A stretch of DNA of 64,000 bases from Noviherbaspirillum suwonense (GTDB lineage Bacteria; Pseudomonadota; Gammaproteobacteria; Burkholderiales; Burkholderiaceae_D), in contig NZ_FXUL01000016.1 in the NCBI RefSeq assembly GCF_900182955.1, positions 83,201 through 147,200 of the forward strand, read 5' to 3'. The position numbers and the translations under genes are program-made. How positions within the stretch are numbered: the stretch's first letter is position 1; each line of letters begins with the position of its first letter. Shown here piece by piece: positions 1-8,636 of the stretch. The notes beneath the pieces were generated by a model that did not search any database, was not told the origin of the DNA, and worked only from the letters and a program-made list of their open reading frames with translations.

Positions 1-2044
1 GCTGCTCTTTCAATATCCGCAGCTGGTCGCGCACCTGGGCTGCCTTCTCGAACTCCAGGTTTTTCGCATGGTCGATCATCGCCTTTTCAAGCCGCTTGAT
101 CTCCTTGCTCACCTGCTTTTCGCTCATCGCCTCGTACTTGGCCTGCTCCTGCGCCACGTGCAGTTCGGCACGCGCCTCGGTGGGGCTGTAGACGCCATCG
201 ATCAGGTCGCGGATTTCCTTGCGGATGCCGACCGGCGTGATGTTGTTCGCCGTATTGAACGCGATCTGCTTGTTGCGGCGTCGCTCGGTTTCGCCGATCG
301 CCCGCTGCATCGAATCCGTCACCCGGTCGCCATACAGGATCGCCATGCCGTTCAGGTTACGGGCGGCGCGGCCTATGGTCTGGATCAGGCTGCGCTCGGA
401 GCGCAGGAAGCCCTCCTTGTCGGCATCCAGGATCGCGACCAGCGACACTTCGGGAATATCCAGGCCCTCGCGCAGCAGGTTGATGCCGATCAGCACGTCG
501 AAGGTGCCGATGCGCAGGTCGCGGATGATCTCCACGCGCTCGACGGTTTCGATATCGCTGTGCAGGTAACGCACCTTGACGCCGTTGTCGCTGAGGAATT
601 CGGTCAACTGCTCGGCCATCCGCTTGGTCAGCGTGGTGACCAGGACCCGTTCGTTCTTCGCTACCCGATCAGTGATCTCGGACATCAGGTCATCGACCTG
701 GGTGCTGGCCGGTCGTACGCTGATGGTCGGATCGACCAGGCCGGTCGGCCGCACCACCTGCTCGACCACCTGGTCCGCATGCTGGTTTTCATAGTCCGAT
801 GGCGTGGCAGACACGAACACGGTCTGCCGCATCTTGGTTTCGAACTCATCGAACCGCAATGGCCGGTTGTCGAGCGCCGATGGCAGGCGGAAACCGTAGT
901 CGACCAGGTTGGTCTTGCGCGCCCGGTCGCCGTTGTACATGCCGCTCAACTGGCCGACCAGCACATGGGATTCGTCGAGGAACATCAGCGCATCGGGCGG
1001 CAGGTAATCGACCAGGGTCGGCGGCGGCTCGCCGGCCTTGGCGCCGCTCAGGTGGCGCGAATAGTTCTCGATGCCCTTGGTGAAGCCGATCTCCTGCATC
1101 ATTTCCAGGTCGAAGCGGGTGCGCTGCTCCAGCCGCTGCTCCTCGATCAGCTTGTTTTCCTTGCGGAAGAAATCCAGCCGCTCGCGCAACTCTTCCTTGA
1201 TCGATTCGATCGCCCGCAGCACGGTGCCGCGCGGCGTCACGTAATGCGAACCGGGATAGACGGTAAAGCGCGGGATTTTTTGCCGGATGCGCCCGGTCAG
1301 CGGATCGAACAGCTGCAGGCTTTCAATTTCATCATCGAAGGTCTCGACCCGGATCGCCAGTTCCGCATGCTCCGCCGGGAAGATGTCCACGGTGTCGCCG
1401 CGCACGCGGAAGGTGCCGCGGCTGAAATCGACCTCGTTGCGGGTGTACTGCATCTGGATCAGCCGGGCGATCAGGTCGCGCTGGCTGACCTTGTCCTTCG
1501 CGCGCAGCGTCAGGATCATCTGGTGGTATTCGTTCGGATTACCGATACCGTAGATCGCCGACACGGTCGCGACGATCACCACATCCCGGCGCTCCATCAA
1601 CGACTTCGTGCAGGAAAGCCGCATCTGCTCGATGTGTTCGTTGATCGAGGAATCTTTCTCGATGAACAGGTCGCGCTGCGGCACGTACGCTTCCGGCTGG
1701 TAATAATCGTAATAACTGACGAAATACTCCACCGCGTTCTGCGGGAAGAATTCCCTGAACTCACTATACAACTGTGCGGCCAGCGTCTTGTTCGGTGCGA
1801 AAACGATTGCCGGCCGGCCCATGCGGGCGATCACATTGGCCATCGTATAGGTCTTGCCCGAGCCCGTGACGCCGAGCAGCGTCTGGTAGAACAGGCCGTC
1901 GTCGATGCCTTCGACCAGCTTGTCGATCGCTTCCGGCTGGTCGCCGGCGGGTGCGAAGGGCTGGTAGAGCTTGTAGGCGGAGTTGGGGAAAGTGACGATT
2001 TTGGATTCGTCGATCGTACTGGAAACCTCGGATAATTCAGCCAT
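1..2044 (-). CDS. uvrB: UvrABC excinuclease subunit B (3' end cut by window edge)
   Basis: UvrB is the DNA-damage verification helicase of nucleotide excision repair; it is loaded by UvrA and then recruits UvrC. The visible 681 codons start at an ATG at 2044 and stay open to base 1. Reading the minus strand shows a P-loop GVTGSGKT at about residues 58-65, the aromatic beta-hairpin motif [12 protein letters not shown] that clamps the damaged strand, the helicase DESH box, motif VI (QTIGRAARN), and the UVR coiled-coil region near the end. The family is usually 670-700 residues, so only the last few residues are missing. It is divergent from the aminotransferase gene with about 115 bases between the starts; I see no convincing LexA box there. 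Confidence 0.97.
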   Translation of the reverse strand, partial: MAELSEVSSTIDESKIVTFPNSAYKLYQPFAPAGDQPEAIDKLVEGIDDGLFYQTLLGVTGSGKTYTMANVIARMGRPAIVFAPNKTLAAQLYSEFREFFPQNAVEYFVSYYDYYQPEAYVPQRDLFIEKDSSINEHIEQMRLSCTKSLMERRDVVIVATVSAIYGIGNPNEYHQMILTLRAKDKVSQRDLIARLIQMQYTRNEVDFSRGTFRVRGDTVDIFPAEHAELAIRVETFDDEIESLQLFDPLTGRIRQKIPRFTVYPGSHYVTPRGTVLRAIESIKEELRERLDFFRKENKLIEEQRLEQRTRFDLEMMQEIGFTKGIENYSRHLSGAKAGEPPPTLVDYLPPDALMFLDESHVLVGQLSGMYNGDRARKTNLVDYGFRLPSALDNRPLRFDEFETKMRQTVFVSATPSDYENQHADQVVEQVVRPTGLVDPTISVRPASTQVDDLMSEITDRVAKNERVLVTTLTKRMAEQLTEFLSDNGVKVRYLHSDIETVERVEIIRDLRIGTFDVLIGINLLREGLDIPEVSLVAILDADKEGFLRSERSLIQTIGRAARNLNGMAILYGDRVTDSMQRAIGETERRRNKQIAFNTANNITPVGIRKEIRDLIDGVYSPTEARAELHVAQEQAKYEAMSEKQVSKEIKRLEKAMIDHAKNLEFEKAAQVRDQLRILKEQ

Positions 2045-2159
2045 TTACATTCGACCTTTGGTAAAATTGCAGGTTGCATTTGTACGCATGGCAACATCCT
2101 CCGCGCTGTATCCAACCCGACTGTAAATCGATTTGCGGTCCACTTTTCGATCAAACACG

Positions 2160-3374
2160 ATGAACGCACCTCTTCCTGCATCCCTCTTTGCCGCCATTGA
2201 GATGGCGCCTCGCGACCCTATTCTCGGCATCACCGAAGCCTTCGTTGCGGACAAGAATCCCAACAAGATCAACCTCGGCGTCGGCGTATATTACGACGAC
2301 AATGGCAAGGTGCCTTTGCTCCAATGCGTACGCAAGGCCGAAGCTTTGATGATGGAAAAAGCCGCTCCGCGCACTTACCTGCCGATAGACGGATTGGCGA
2401 TCTACGACAAAGCTGTGCAAGAGTTAGTATTTGGGGCTGAAAGTCCGGTAATTCAAGAAAAACGTGCGATCACCGTTCAAGCTTTGGGCGGAACAGGCGG
2501 GCTGAAATTGGGCGCCGATTTCCTGAAGCGCTTTTCGCCGGATGCGCAGGTCTGGATCAGCGATCCGAGCTGGGAAAACCACCGTGCGCTGTTCGAATCG
2601 GCTGGTTTCCAGGTCAACAATTACCCGTATTACGACCCGGCAACGCGCGGCGTGAATTTCGCCGGCATGCTTGACGAGCTGAACGCTATGCCGTCCGGCT
2701 CCGTCGTCGTGCTGCATGCCTGCTGCCACAACCCGACCGGCGCCGACCTGACCAGCGAACAGTGGGACCAGGTCATCGACGTGGTCAGCAAGCGCGGCCT
2801 CGTGCCCTTCCTCGACATGGCCTACCAGGGTTTCGGCGACGGCATCGCGGAAGATGGCGACGTGGTGCACCGCTTCGCCGCCACCGGCGGCTCGCTCTTC
2901 GTGTCGAATTCGTTTTCCAAGTCGTTCTCGCTGTACGGCGAACGCGTCGGCGCGCTGAGCATCGTCGCAACCAGCGCGGAAGAAGCGTCGCGGGTGCTGT
3001 CGCAGTTGAAGCGCGTCATCCGCACCAATTATTCGAACCCGCCGGTGCATGGCGGCCAGGTCGTCGCAACGGTTCTGGCAACGCCGGAACTGCGCCAGAT
3101 GTGGGAAGACGAACTGGCGGGCATGCGGCTGCGCATCCGTGAAATGCGCCGCCTGCTGGTCGACAAGCTCGCAGCCAACTCGGCAGCGCAGGATTTCGAC
3201 TTCGTGGTGCGCCAGCGCGGCATGTTCTCGTACTCCGGCCTGACCAAGCCCCAGGTGGACCGCCTGCGCAACGAGTATTCGATCTACGCGATCGACACCG
3301 GCCGCATCTGCGTGGCCGCGCTGAACAGCCACAATGTGGACCAGGTCGCGAAGGCAATCGCCAGCGTGATCTGA
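2160..3374 (+). CDS. Class I aspartate/aromatic amino acid aminotransferase
   Basis: A 404-residue PLP enzyme of the aspartate/tyrosine aminotransferase family (AspC/TyrB type), which exchanges amino groups between aspartate or aromatic amino acids and 2-oxoacids in the cytoplasm. Seen: the PLP-binding lysine in SNSFSKSFSLYGERVG at about residues 245-260, the HNPTG motif that contacts the cofactor, and a C-terminal region with the RICVAALN arginine that binds the substrate carboxylate. An ATG nine codons upstream at 2133 is in frame, but MNAPLPASLF is the usual start for this family. It diverges from uvrB, a common arrangement in Burkholderiales. Sequence alone does not separate aspartate from aromatic preference, so no symbol is given. 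Confidence 0.93.
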   Translation: MNAPLPASLFAAIEMAPRDPILGITEAFVADKNPNKINLGVGVYYDDNGKVPLLQCVRKAEALMMEKAAPRTYLPIDGLAIYDKAVQELVFGAESPVIQEKRAITVQALGGTGGLKLGADFLKRFSPDAQVWISDPSWENHRALFESAGFQVNNYPYYDPATRGVNFAGMLDELNAMPSGSVVVLHACCHNPTGADLTSEQWDQVIDVVSKRGLVPFLDMAYQGFGDGIAEDGDVVHRFAATGGSLFVSNSFSKSFSLYGERVGALSIVATSAEEASRVLSQLKRVIRTNYSNPPVHGGQVVATVLATPELRQMWEDELAGMRLRIREMRRLLVDKLAANSAAQDFDFVVRQRGMFSYSGLTKPQVDRLRNEYSIYAIDTGRICVAALNSHNVDQVAKAIASVI

Positions 3375-3420
3375 TTTGATCCGGGAGCGAAGGCCGGCAG
3401 CATCCGGCCTTCACGCGGTT

Positions 3421-3450
3421 TTGACAAGCGGCTAGCCGAGCGCCTATAAT
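3421..3450 (+). promoter_or_regulatory. Sigma-70 promoter of first tRNA-Asn
   Basis: A perfect -35 TTGACA (3421-3426) and a perfect -10 TATAAT (3445-3450) are separated by 18 bases, directly upstream of the tRNA at 3462. Both hexamers match the consensus exactly, as expected for a strongly expressed stable RNA gene. Confidence 0.9.
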
Positions 3451-3461
3451 GCCGCTTCCTT

Positions 3462-3537
3462 TCCCTGATAGCTCAGTCGGTAGAGCGACGGACTGTTAAT
3501 CCGCAGGTCCCTGGTTCGAGTCCAGGTCGGGGAGCCA
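3462..3537 (+). tRNA. tRNA-Asn (GUU)
   Basis: A 76-base tRNA with encoded CCA end. The acceptor stem TCCCTGA pairs with TCGGGGA, the anticodon loop CTGTTAA carries GTT at 3495-3497, and the T-arm GGTTCGAGTCC is canonical. It differs from the second copy by one D-loop base (AGTCGG versus AGTTGG). Confidence 0.98.
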
Positions 3538-3544
3538 GAATGCG

Positions 3545-3573
3545 AAGGGCCTGATCAGTGATCAGGCCCTTTT
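3545..3573 (+). terminator. Intrinsic terminator after first tRNA-Asn
   Basis: A long perfect inverted repeat (AGGGCCTGATCA facing TGATCAGGCCCT) is followed by a T run. It lies 8 bases after the tRNA CCA end. Confidence 0.85.
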
Positions 3574-3637
3574 CGTTTGCCGCACCACTTTGCAGCATCG
3601 CTATAAAAAACATTGGATCTTTTTTAACAGATCCTAC

Positions 3638-3666
3638 TTGGTGAATTGCAATACCTCGCCTATAAT
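3638..3666 (+). promoter_or_regulatory. Sigma-70 promoter of second tRNA-Asn
   Basis: A perfect -10 TATAAT (3661-3666) has a weaker -35 TTGGTG (3638-3643) at 17 bases spacing, 12 bases before the second tRNA. It follows the terminator of the first tRNA, so the two tRNAs are separate transcription units. Confidence 0.75.
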
Positions 3667-3677
3667 AGCGCCTCTTT

Positions 3678-3753
3678 TCCCTGATAGCTCAGTTGGTAGA
3701 GCGACGGACTGTTAATCCGCAGGTCCCTGGTTCGAGTCCAGGTCGGGGAGCCA
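3678..3753 (+). tRNA. tRNA-Asn (GUU), second copy
   Basis: A 76-base tRNA with encoded CCA, anticodon GTT, and the same sequence as the first copy except one D-loop base. Together they form a tandem duplication about 215 bases apart. Confidence 0.98.
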
Positions 3754-3759
3754 GAATTG

Positions 3760-3788
3760 AAAGGCCACGTGAAAACGTGGCCTTTTTT
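3760..3788 (+). terminator. Intrinsic terminator after second tRNA-Asn
   Basis: AAAGGCCACG and CGTGGCCTTT pair around a TGAAAA loop and are followed by a run of T. The 280 bases between this and the next gene contain nothing else I can identify. Confidence 0.88.
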
Positions 3789-4069
3789 GTTTTCCGGACA
3801 GGTTGTCCAGCCAACCTTGAAAACTTTTCCCTGTATTTTTGACATGGTTGCCAATTTTTCAATTTCTGGCGCCCGGTTTTGCAATCGACTACCGCCCCCA
3901 AGTTTCACCAGGACATTTGCATCATTGGATGAATGACTGATGAGCGGATTTTTCAGCTTATTCAGAAATATGTCCTGATCAATTCCAGGCGGACGCTGAC
4001 TGGCATACCAATTGCATTGCAACTTGGTCATCACCTACAGGCGATCAACGCTTCCAGGAAAGTCCGACC

Positions 4070-4261
4070 ATGAAACGATCCGATGAAATGATAGACATGC
4101 TGGTCTCCTCCGTGCGGGACGATACCAGCGAGCGCGACAAGGCCGTGCTGCGAAGGGTGTTGTGCGAACTGGTCCGGGTCGCCCAGAGCGAGTCGGTGCA
4201 ATCGATCGAAGCGGACCTGCGCGCAGTGGATATGGCCATCAGCAGCAAGTATCGCCAGTAA
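4070..4261 (+). CDS. Small hypothetical protein
   Basis: A 63-residue, charged, probably helical cytoplasmic protein with no signal peptide or membrane segment and no family I recognise. The case for a real gene is a good ribosome binding site (AGGAAAG, about 9 bases before the ATG), a start close after a noncoding stretch, and a composition unlike a random GC-rich frame (balanced Asp/Glu and Lys/Arg). It converges with the nuclease gene, ending 14 bases from it. Confidence 0.6.
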   Translation: MKRSDEMIDMLVSSVRDDTSERDKAVLRRVLCELVRVAQSESVQSIEADLRAVDMAISSKYRQ

Positions 4262-4275
4262 CCGGCCGACCTGCT

Positions 4276-4905
4276 TTAATAGGCAGCCTTGTAAGGCTTG
4301 CCCTGGTCGAACCGGTCCTGCCAGTGCTTCAGGTAAGTCAGGGCGAGGTCTGGGTTATTCCAGATAACGACGACGTTCTCGCTATTCGACTTGGCCGCAG
4401 CCTTGCTGTAGTTGAATGAGCCGGTCTGCACGGTGATCTTATCGATCACCATGTATTTGTCATGATGGATCGCATACCGCGAAATGGTACGGGTAGGAAT
4501 GCCGGCTTCGGCAAGCAGGTTCAGCGCGGCCAGGCTGGCCTTGGAGCGGTTGCCGTTCTCATCGACCACCACCCGCACATCGACCCCGCGCTTCCTTGCA
4601 TTGAGCAAGGCTTTCGCCACCACGGGCGACGTGAATGAATAGGCCGCCACCCCGATGCTGCTGCGCGCCGAGCCGATGGCCTTGACGACCAGGTCCTCGC
4701 TGCCTTCGTTCGGGGAAAACGCGACATCGATGACCTGGCCCGCTGGAACGCCGGTGCTGCCGCCCGCCTTGCCGCCCGCGCCACGCAGCAATTCCCCCGT
4801 GCGGTCCAGCACCTGGTCGACCAGGCGGTCGACCGTATCGCCGGTTTTTGCCGACGCGCCGAAGTAAGCGACGGCGAGTATCAGGGGAAGCAGTATCGTT
4901 TTCAT
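4276..4905 (-). CDS. Secreted phospholipase D-family protein (Nuc-type endonuclease)
   Basis: A 209-residue single-HKD member of the phospholipase D superfamily, the size of bacterial Nuc/EndA-like nucleases that dimerise to form one active site. The HKD motif is visible as HHDKYMVIDK, followed by TGSFNYS. The N-terminus MKTILLPLILAVAYFGASAK is a signal peptide, so the product is probably periplasmic or secreted. A longer frame begins at 4977, but the ATG at 4905 starts exactly at the signal peptide. The true substrate (nucleic acid or phospholipid) cannot be read from the sequence. Confidence 0.85.
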   Translation of the reverse strand: MKTILLPLILAVAYFGASAKTGDTVDRLVDQVLDRTGELLRGAGGKAGGSTGVPAGQVIDVAFSPNEGSEDLVVKAIGSARSSIGVAAYSFTSPVVAKALLNARKRGVDVRVVVDENGNRSKASLAALNLLAEAGIPTRTISRYAIHHDKYMVIDKITVQTGSFNYSKAAAKSNSENVVVIWNNPDLALTYLKHWQDRFDQGKPYKAAY

Positions 4906-5386
4906 CGGTCGCGTTATCGTCTCCGCCAAAGCGCCTGGCGGATGCGGTCGCAATTGTACTGGGGATTTATACAGCAATGTACCCGATAATCGAACTTTTT
5001 GCCGAAAGTGCCAAATCGTGGAGCGGAATGATGACTTTTGCGCAGCAAAGATCGGATTTGCGCAAACTCTGAGCGAATAGTGCGGGGTTTTACCCGTCCA
5101 AGCCTCATTGTCGTGAAACTGCGCGGCATGAAACGAGTCACTACCTTTACATCGCTGCTTGAAACAAGGTTCGCTTCGGCTGCCTTTATTTCCTCACGCC
5201 CACAAAAAATTCTGCGAAAAAATCGCAGGACTTCATCTTTTCCTACAACGCAACAAGTGCCTGTCCTATACCGGCGCCTTTTTCATTTCGACATACTTCG
5301 TCCTGAGACTGCCGCACAGAAATGCTGATTAGCAAGAAGGCCGCGGCGCCAAGAGATTCTATTTAACCCTCTTTCAGGAGATCACC
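4906..5386. other. Intergenic region, 481 bases
   Basis: AT-richer than its surroundings and between divergently transcribed genes (nuclease minus, Crp/Fnr plus). It should hold both promoters. I could not find an FNR-type palindrome (TTGAT-N4-ATCAA) or a convincing coding frame; the 96-codon plus-strand frame here has no family features or ribosome binding site. Confidence 0.5.
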
Positions 5387-6271
5387 ATGTCGGTTGCGCA
5401 AACCTTGGACAGCAACACTGCTACGCCCACACCACCGGCACGGTCTGCGGGATCGGGCAGCCGTACGCATAAAATTTGGTCGAATATGCATGACGTCTGC
5501 AATCTCCTCCGCATTCCGTCTGGCACATTCGTCGGTGACGACGACCAGCACTTCCAGCATGTTCAGTTCAAGGCAGGCCAACGCATCCATACCGCGGGCC
5601 AGCCCTTTGACATGCTCTACATCGTGAATTGCGGCTTCCTGAAGTCGGTGATGATCGATGAATTCGGCAATGAACAGATTCTGAGCTTCCCGATGAAGGG
5701 CGACCTGTTCGGCATCGATGGAATCCACACGAAGAAATACACGTCGGAAGCAGTCGCGCTGTCGAGCTGCGACATCATCCTGATCCCGTTCGCAAAGTTC
5801 GCCGCGCTGGGCCGCACCAACCCGGTGCTGGAAACCGCGCTGTATGGCCTGATGAGCCGTGAACTGATCCGCGAGCAAGGCATGATCACGATGCTTGGTT
5901 CGCTGACCGTCGAGGCACGTGTCGCACGTTTCCTGGTTTCCCTGTCCGAGCGCTTCTCGGCGATCGGCTACTCCGGCAAGGCATTCAACCTGCCGATGAC
6001 CCGCCGCGAGATCGGCAATTACCTGGGCGTCACGCTCGAGACCGCCAGCCGTACCCTGTCGGCCTTCAATGAACTGGGCCTGATCTCGGTCGACCAGCGT
6101 TCGATCTACATCCACGACATCAATGCGCTGAAAACCCTGCGCCGCCTGCCTCCTTCGCGTGCACGCATCGAGCAGCAGGAAAAGAAGGCCGCTGCAGCTG
6201 CTGCCTCGTCGTCGGAATTCATCCAGGTAGCGCCTTCGGCTGCGATGCGCGAACAGCTGGCAGTCGTCTAA
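5387..6271 (+). CDS. Crp/Fnr-family transcriptional regulator (no Fe-S cysteines)
   Basis: A 294-residue regulator with a cyclic-nucleotide-type effector domain (about residues 50-165) and a C-terminal Crp helix-turn-helix (about 190-250). The recognition helix contains LETASRTLSAF, retaining the E..SR residues with which FNR reads TTGAT half-sites. The N-terminal cysteine cluster of FNR is absent; the three cysteines are scattered, so it is not an iron-sulfur oxygen sensor of the classical kind. A clear ribosome binding site (CAGGAG) precedes the ATG. A close paralogue lies at 18425. The C-terminus has an Ala-rich low-complexity tail. The signal is unknown. Confidence 0.92.
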   Translation: MSVAQTLDSNTATPTPPARSAGSGSRTHKIWSNMHDVCNLLRIPSGTFVGDDDQHFQHVQFKAGQRIHTAGQPFDMLYIVNCGFLKSVMIDEFGNEQILSFPMKGDLFGIDGIHTKKYTSEAVALSSCDIILIPFAKFAALGRTNPVLETALYGLMSRELIREQGMITMLGSLTVEARVARFLVSLSERFSAIGYSGKAFNLPMTRREIGNYLGVTLETASRTLSAFNELGLISVDQRSIYIHDINALKTLRRLPPSRARIEQQEKKAAAAAASSSEFIQVAPSAAMREQLAVV

Positions 6272-6300
6272 CGAACCATCTTGGGCATTCAGGAGAGACG

Positions 6301-6320
6301 CGGGCCGCTGGCCCGGCATT
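6301..6320 (+). terminator. Possible terminator after the Crp/Fnr gene
   Basis: CGGGCC and GGCCCG pair around a GCT loop and are followed by GCATTTTCC. The hairpin is short and the T run imperfect. Confidence 0.35.
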
Positions 6321-6500
6321 TTCCTGGACCTGCATTGACGCCGGATCCGCAGCAATGGTCGCCTTCATGGCAGCCAGCGCCGCCGATTCGGCGTTTTCAT
6401 GCCTGCCTTTTCAACGGGATATACGGCACACTGCCGGACAAGCAGGCTTGCCCGGTGAACGCCCCGATTCTTAACAATTATTCATCATGAGCGTACATAC

Positions 6501-7622
6501 ATGAAAGCAATGATACTCGCCGCTGGCAAGGGCACACGCGTCCGGCCATTGACCTACGATCTCCCCAAGCCGATGATTCCGGTGCTGGGCAAGCCGGTGA
6601 TGGCTTACCTGATCGAACACCTGGCCCGCTGCGGCGTCGACGAGATCATGGTGAACGTCAGTCACCTGCACGAAAAGATCGAGGAGTACTTCGGCGAGGG
6701 ACAGCAGTTTGGCGTGCGTATCGGCTATTCGTTCGAAGGCTATACCGATGACAACGGCGAAGTCGTCCCCGTGCCGCTGGGTTCGGCCGGCGGCATGAAG
6801 AAGATCCAGGAATTCGGCGGATTCTTCGACCAGACCACCATCGTCCTCTGCGGCGACGCGCTGATCGACCTCGATATCGCGGCCGCAGTTGCGGAGCACA
6901 AGAGCAAGGGTGCGCTGGCAACCGTCATTACCAAGGAAGTGCCCTGGGACAAGGTGTCCAGCTACGGCGTGGTGGTGACCGATGCGGACGGCCGCATCCA
7001 GCGCTTCCAGGAAAAGCCTTCGCAAGAGGAAGCGGTATCGAATTTCGCCAGCACCGGCATCTACATCTTCGAGCCCGAAGTGATCAACATGATCCCGGCG
7101 AACACCGAATTCGACATCGGCTCCGACCTGTTCCCGCTGCTGGCGGAAAAAGGCCTGCCCTTCTATGCGCAGGGCCGTCCGTTCGAATGGATAGACATCG
7201 GCAGCATCACCGACTTCTGGACCGTGCTGCAGGACGTGATGCAGGGCGGGGTCGAGTCCCTGAAGCTGCCGGGCACCCAGGTGGCCGACGGCGTCTGGGT
7301 CGGGCTCAATGCGCGGATCGACTGGGAAGGCACGTCCATCGAAGGGCCGGTCTATATCGGCTCCGGGACCCACGTGGAAGCCGGCACCCGTATCGTCGGA
7401 CCTACCTGGATCGGCCACGGCAGCCATATCGTCAGCGGCGCCGAGGTGGTTCGCAGCATGATTTTCGAATACACCCGGATCGGGCATGACGTGCTGCTGG
7501 AAGACATGATCGTCTTCAAGGATTACTGCATCAGCCGCGACGGCGAGAGCCGCCACATCAAGGATTGCGCCGAGACGATCTGGGGCAATTCCCGCGACAG
7601 GCGCCTAGCCCGCCGCGCCTAA
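6501..7622 (+). CDS. NDP-sugar pyrophosphorylase with left-handed beta-helix domain
   Basis: A 373-residue sugar-1-phosphate nucleotidyltransferase. It opens with the diagnostic nucleotide-binding motif MILAAGKGTRVRPLTYDLPKPMIPV, shown here in part, continues with a Rossmann-like transferase domain to about residue 235, and ends in a hexapeptide-repeat domain (repeats such as GPVYIGSGTHVEAG). This architecture matches mannose-1-phosphate guanylyltransferase or glucose/N-acetylglucosamine-1-phosphate transferases; the exact sugar cannot be fixed. It would supply an activated sugar for surface glycans, possibly for the polysaccharide locus 33 kb away. A five-codon frame (6487-6504) overlaps its ATG as ATGA, so translational coupling to a leader peptide is conceivable. 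Confidence 0.9.
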   Translation: MKAMILAAGKGTRVRPLTYDLPKPMIPVLGKPVMAYLIEHLARCGVDEIMVNVSHLHEKIEEYFGEGQQFGVRIGYSFEGYTDDNGEVVPVPLGSAGGMKKIQEFGGFFDQTTIVLCGDALIDLDIAAAVAEHKSKGALATVITKEVPWDKVSSYGVVVTDADGRIQRFQEKPSQEEAVSNFASTGIYIFEPEVINMIPANTEFDIGSDLFPLLAEKGLPFYAQGRPFEWIDIGSITDFWTVLQDVMQGGVESLKLPGTQVADGVWVGLNARIDWEGTSIEGPVYIGSGTHVEAGTRIVGPTWIGHGSHIVSGAEVVRSMIFEYTRIGHDVLLEDMIVFKDYCISRDGESRHIKDCAETIWGNSRDRRLARRA

Positions 7623-7649
7623 CCTGCCGGCCGCGCCACTGCTGAGCGA

Positions 7650-8636
7650 TCAGCGGCCGGCGCGGCGGCCGTAATGCACCATGCGCCTGAGGCCCAGCCA
7701 TTGCTGGCGCCAGAAGCCGGCGCCATAATCCCTGCCCTTGCCCTGCGGTGGCGGCAACTGGTCGCGGATGCCGGTCCGCGCGAATTCCGTGCCGAAACGC
7801 GCCGTCCTGAAGACCAGATCCCATACCGGAAACAGCACGGCGAAGTTATGCCCGCCTATGCTGTCGCGTCCGCGGCTTTCATGGCCCACGCCGATCGCGT
7901 GATGCAGCCGGTGGAAGCGCGGCGACACCAGCAGCCGCTCCCCCAGCCAGCCGAAATGGATGCGCACGTTCGCATGCTGCAGGCTTTGCAGGATGCGCGA
8001 CAGCGCAACCAGCAGCACATATTGTCCGGGTTGGACGCCGATCAGCAGTGCGATCACCGCCAGATAGATATCCCGCAGCAAATCGTCGAGCAGATGGTTG
8101 CGGTCATCGCTCCACAGGTTCATGTTCTGTTGACTGTGATGCAGGCTGTGCAGGCCCCACCACCAGCGCACATTGTGCTGCGCACGGTGATACCAGTAAT
8201 CGAAGAAGTCCAGCACCACCAGGTAGAGCGCGAACGACAGCAGCGGCTGGTCGCTGACGCCGGGCCAGAGCTTGTCGAGGTCCAGCTGGTGTATGCCATG
8301 GAGATGCAGGAAAGCGGTGAACTGGTCCACCAGCGGGTCGAGCAGGAAGAATATGACCAGCGTGAACGCGCCCAGCCGGTGGATGACGGTATAGACGAAG
8401 TCATTCCAGCGCGCGCGCCGGTCGGTGAACTCGTGCACCGGTATCCATGCTTCCAGCGGCCGCAGCACCACCCAGATCAGCAGCAGCTCGCAGATACCGA
8501 TCAGGAACCACTCGGTGCCTTCGAACGCATTCTCGGTGAATTCACCCAGGCCCGCCCAGAACATGAAAGGCTGGACCACGGTCTCGAACAGCCACGCCTG
8601 CGCCATCGCAAAATAATCGGCCAGCATTGCGGTCAC
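7650..8636 (-). CDS. Sterol desaturase/fatty acid hydroxylase-family membrane protein
   Basis: A 328-residue integral membrane di-iron enzyme of the fatty acid hydroxylase superfamily. Several hydrophobic segments are seen, with the His-box motifs HRAQH, HSLHH and HRLHH that bind the two irons. These enzymes hydroxylate or desaturate lipids. The start is GTG at 8636: an AAGGAGA site sits 8 bases upstream, whereas the internal ATG at 8627 is too far. The GTG overlaps the TGA of the deacetylase gene (GTGA), implying translational coupling. It is the last gene of a three-gene unit; the lipid substrate is unknown. Confidence 0.88.
   Translation of the reverse strand: MTAMLADYFAMAQAWLFETVVQPFMFWAGLGEFTENAFEGTEWFLIGICELLLIWVVLRPLEAWIPVHEFTDRRARWNDFVYTVIHRLGAFTLVIFFLLDPLVDQFTAFLHLHGIHQLDLDKLWPGVSDQPLLSFALYLVVLDFFDYWYHRAQHNVRWWWGLHSLHHSQQNMNLWSDDRNHLLDDLLRDIYLAVIALLIGVQPGQYVLLVALSRILQSLQHANVRIHFGWLGERLLVSPRFHRLHHAIGVGHESRGRDSIGGHNFAVLFPVWDLVFRTARFGTEFARTGIRDQLPPPQGKGRDYGAGFWRQQWLGLRRMVHYGRRAGR

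Noticed and set aside
68..2035. A 655-codon plus-strand frame opposite uvrB
   Set aside because: Exact shadow of uvrB on the other strand, rich in His, Arg and Asp, with no family motifs. The same applies to long plus-strand frames at 22027-24669, 32110-35970, 39289-41961 and 53830-57858.
2045..2159. LexA (SOS) box in front of uvrB
   Set aside because: CTGTATCCAACCCGAC and CTGTAAATCG resemble the left half-site, but no CTG-N10-CAG is present.
3660..4034. A 124-codon minus-strand frame over the second tRNA-Asn
   Set aside because: It is the antisense of the tRNA; translations of this kind (with TWTRTRDLRI or RPGLEPGT) are a well-known annotation artefact.
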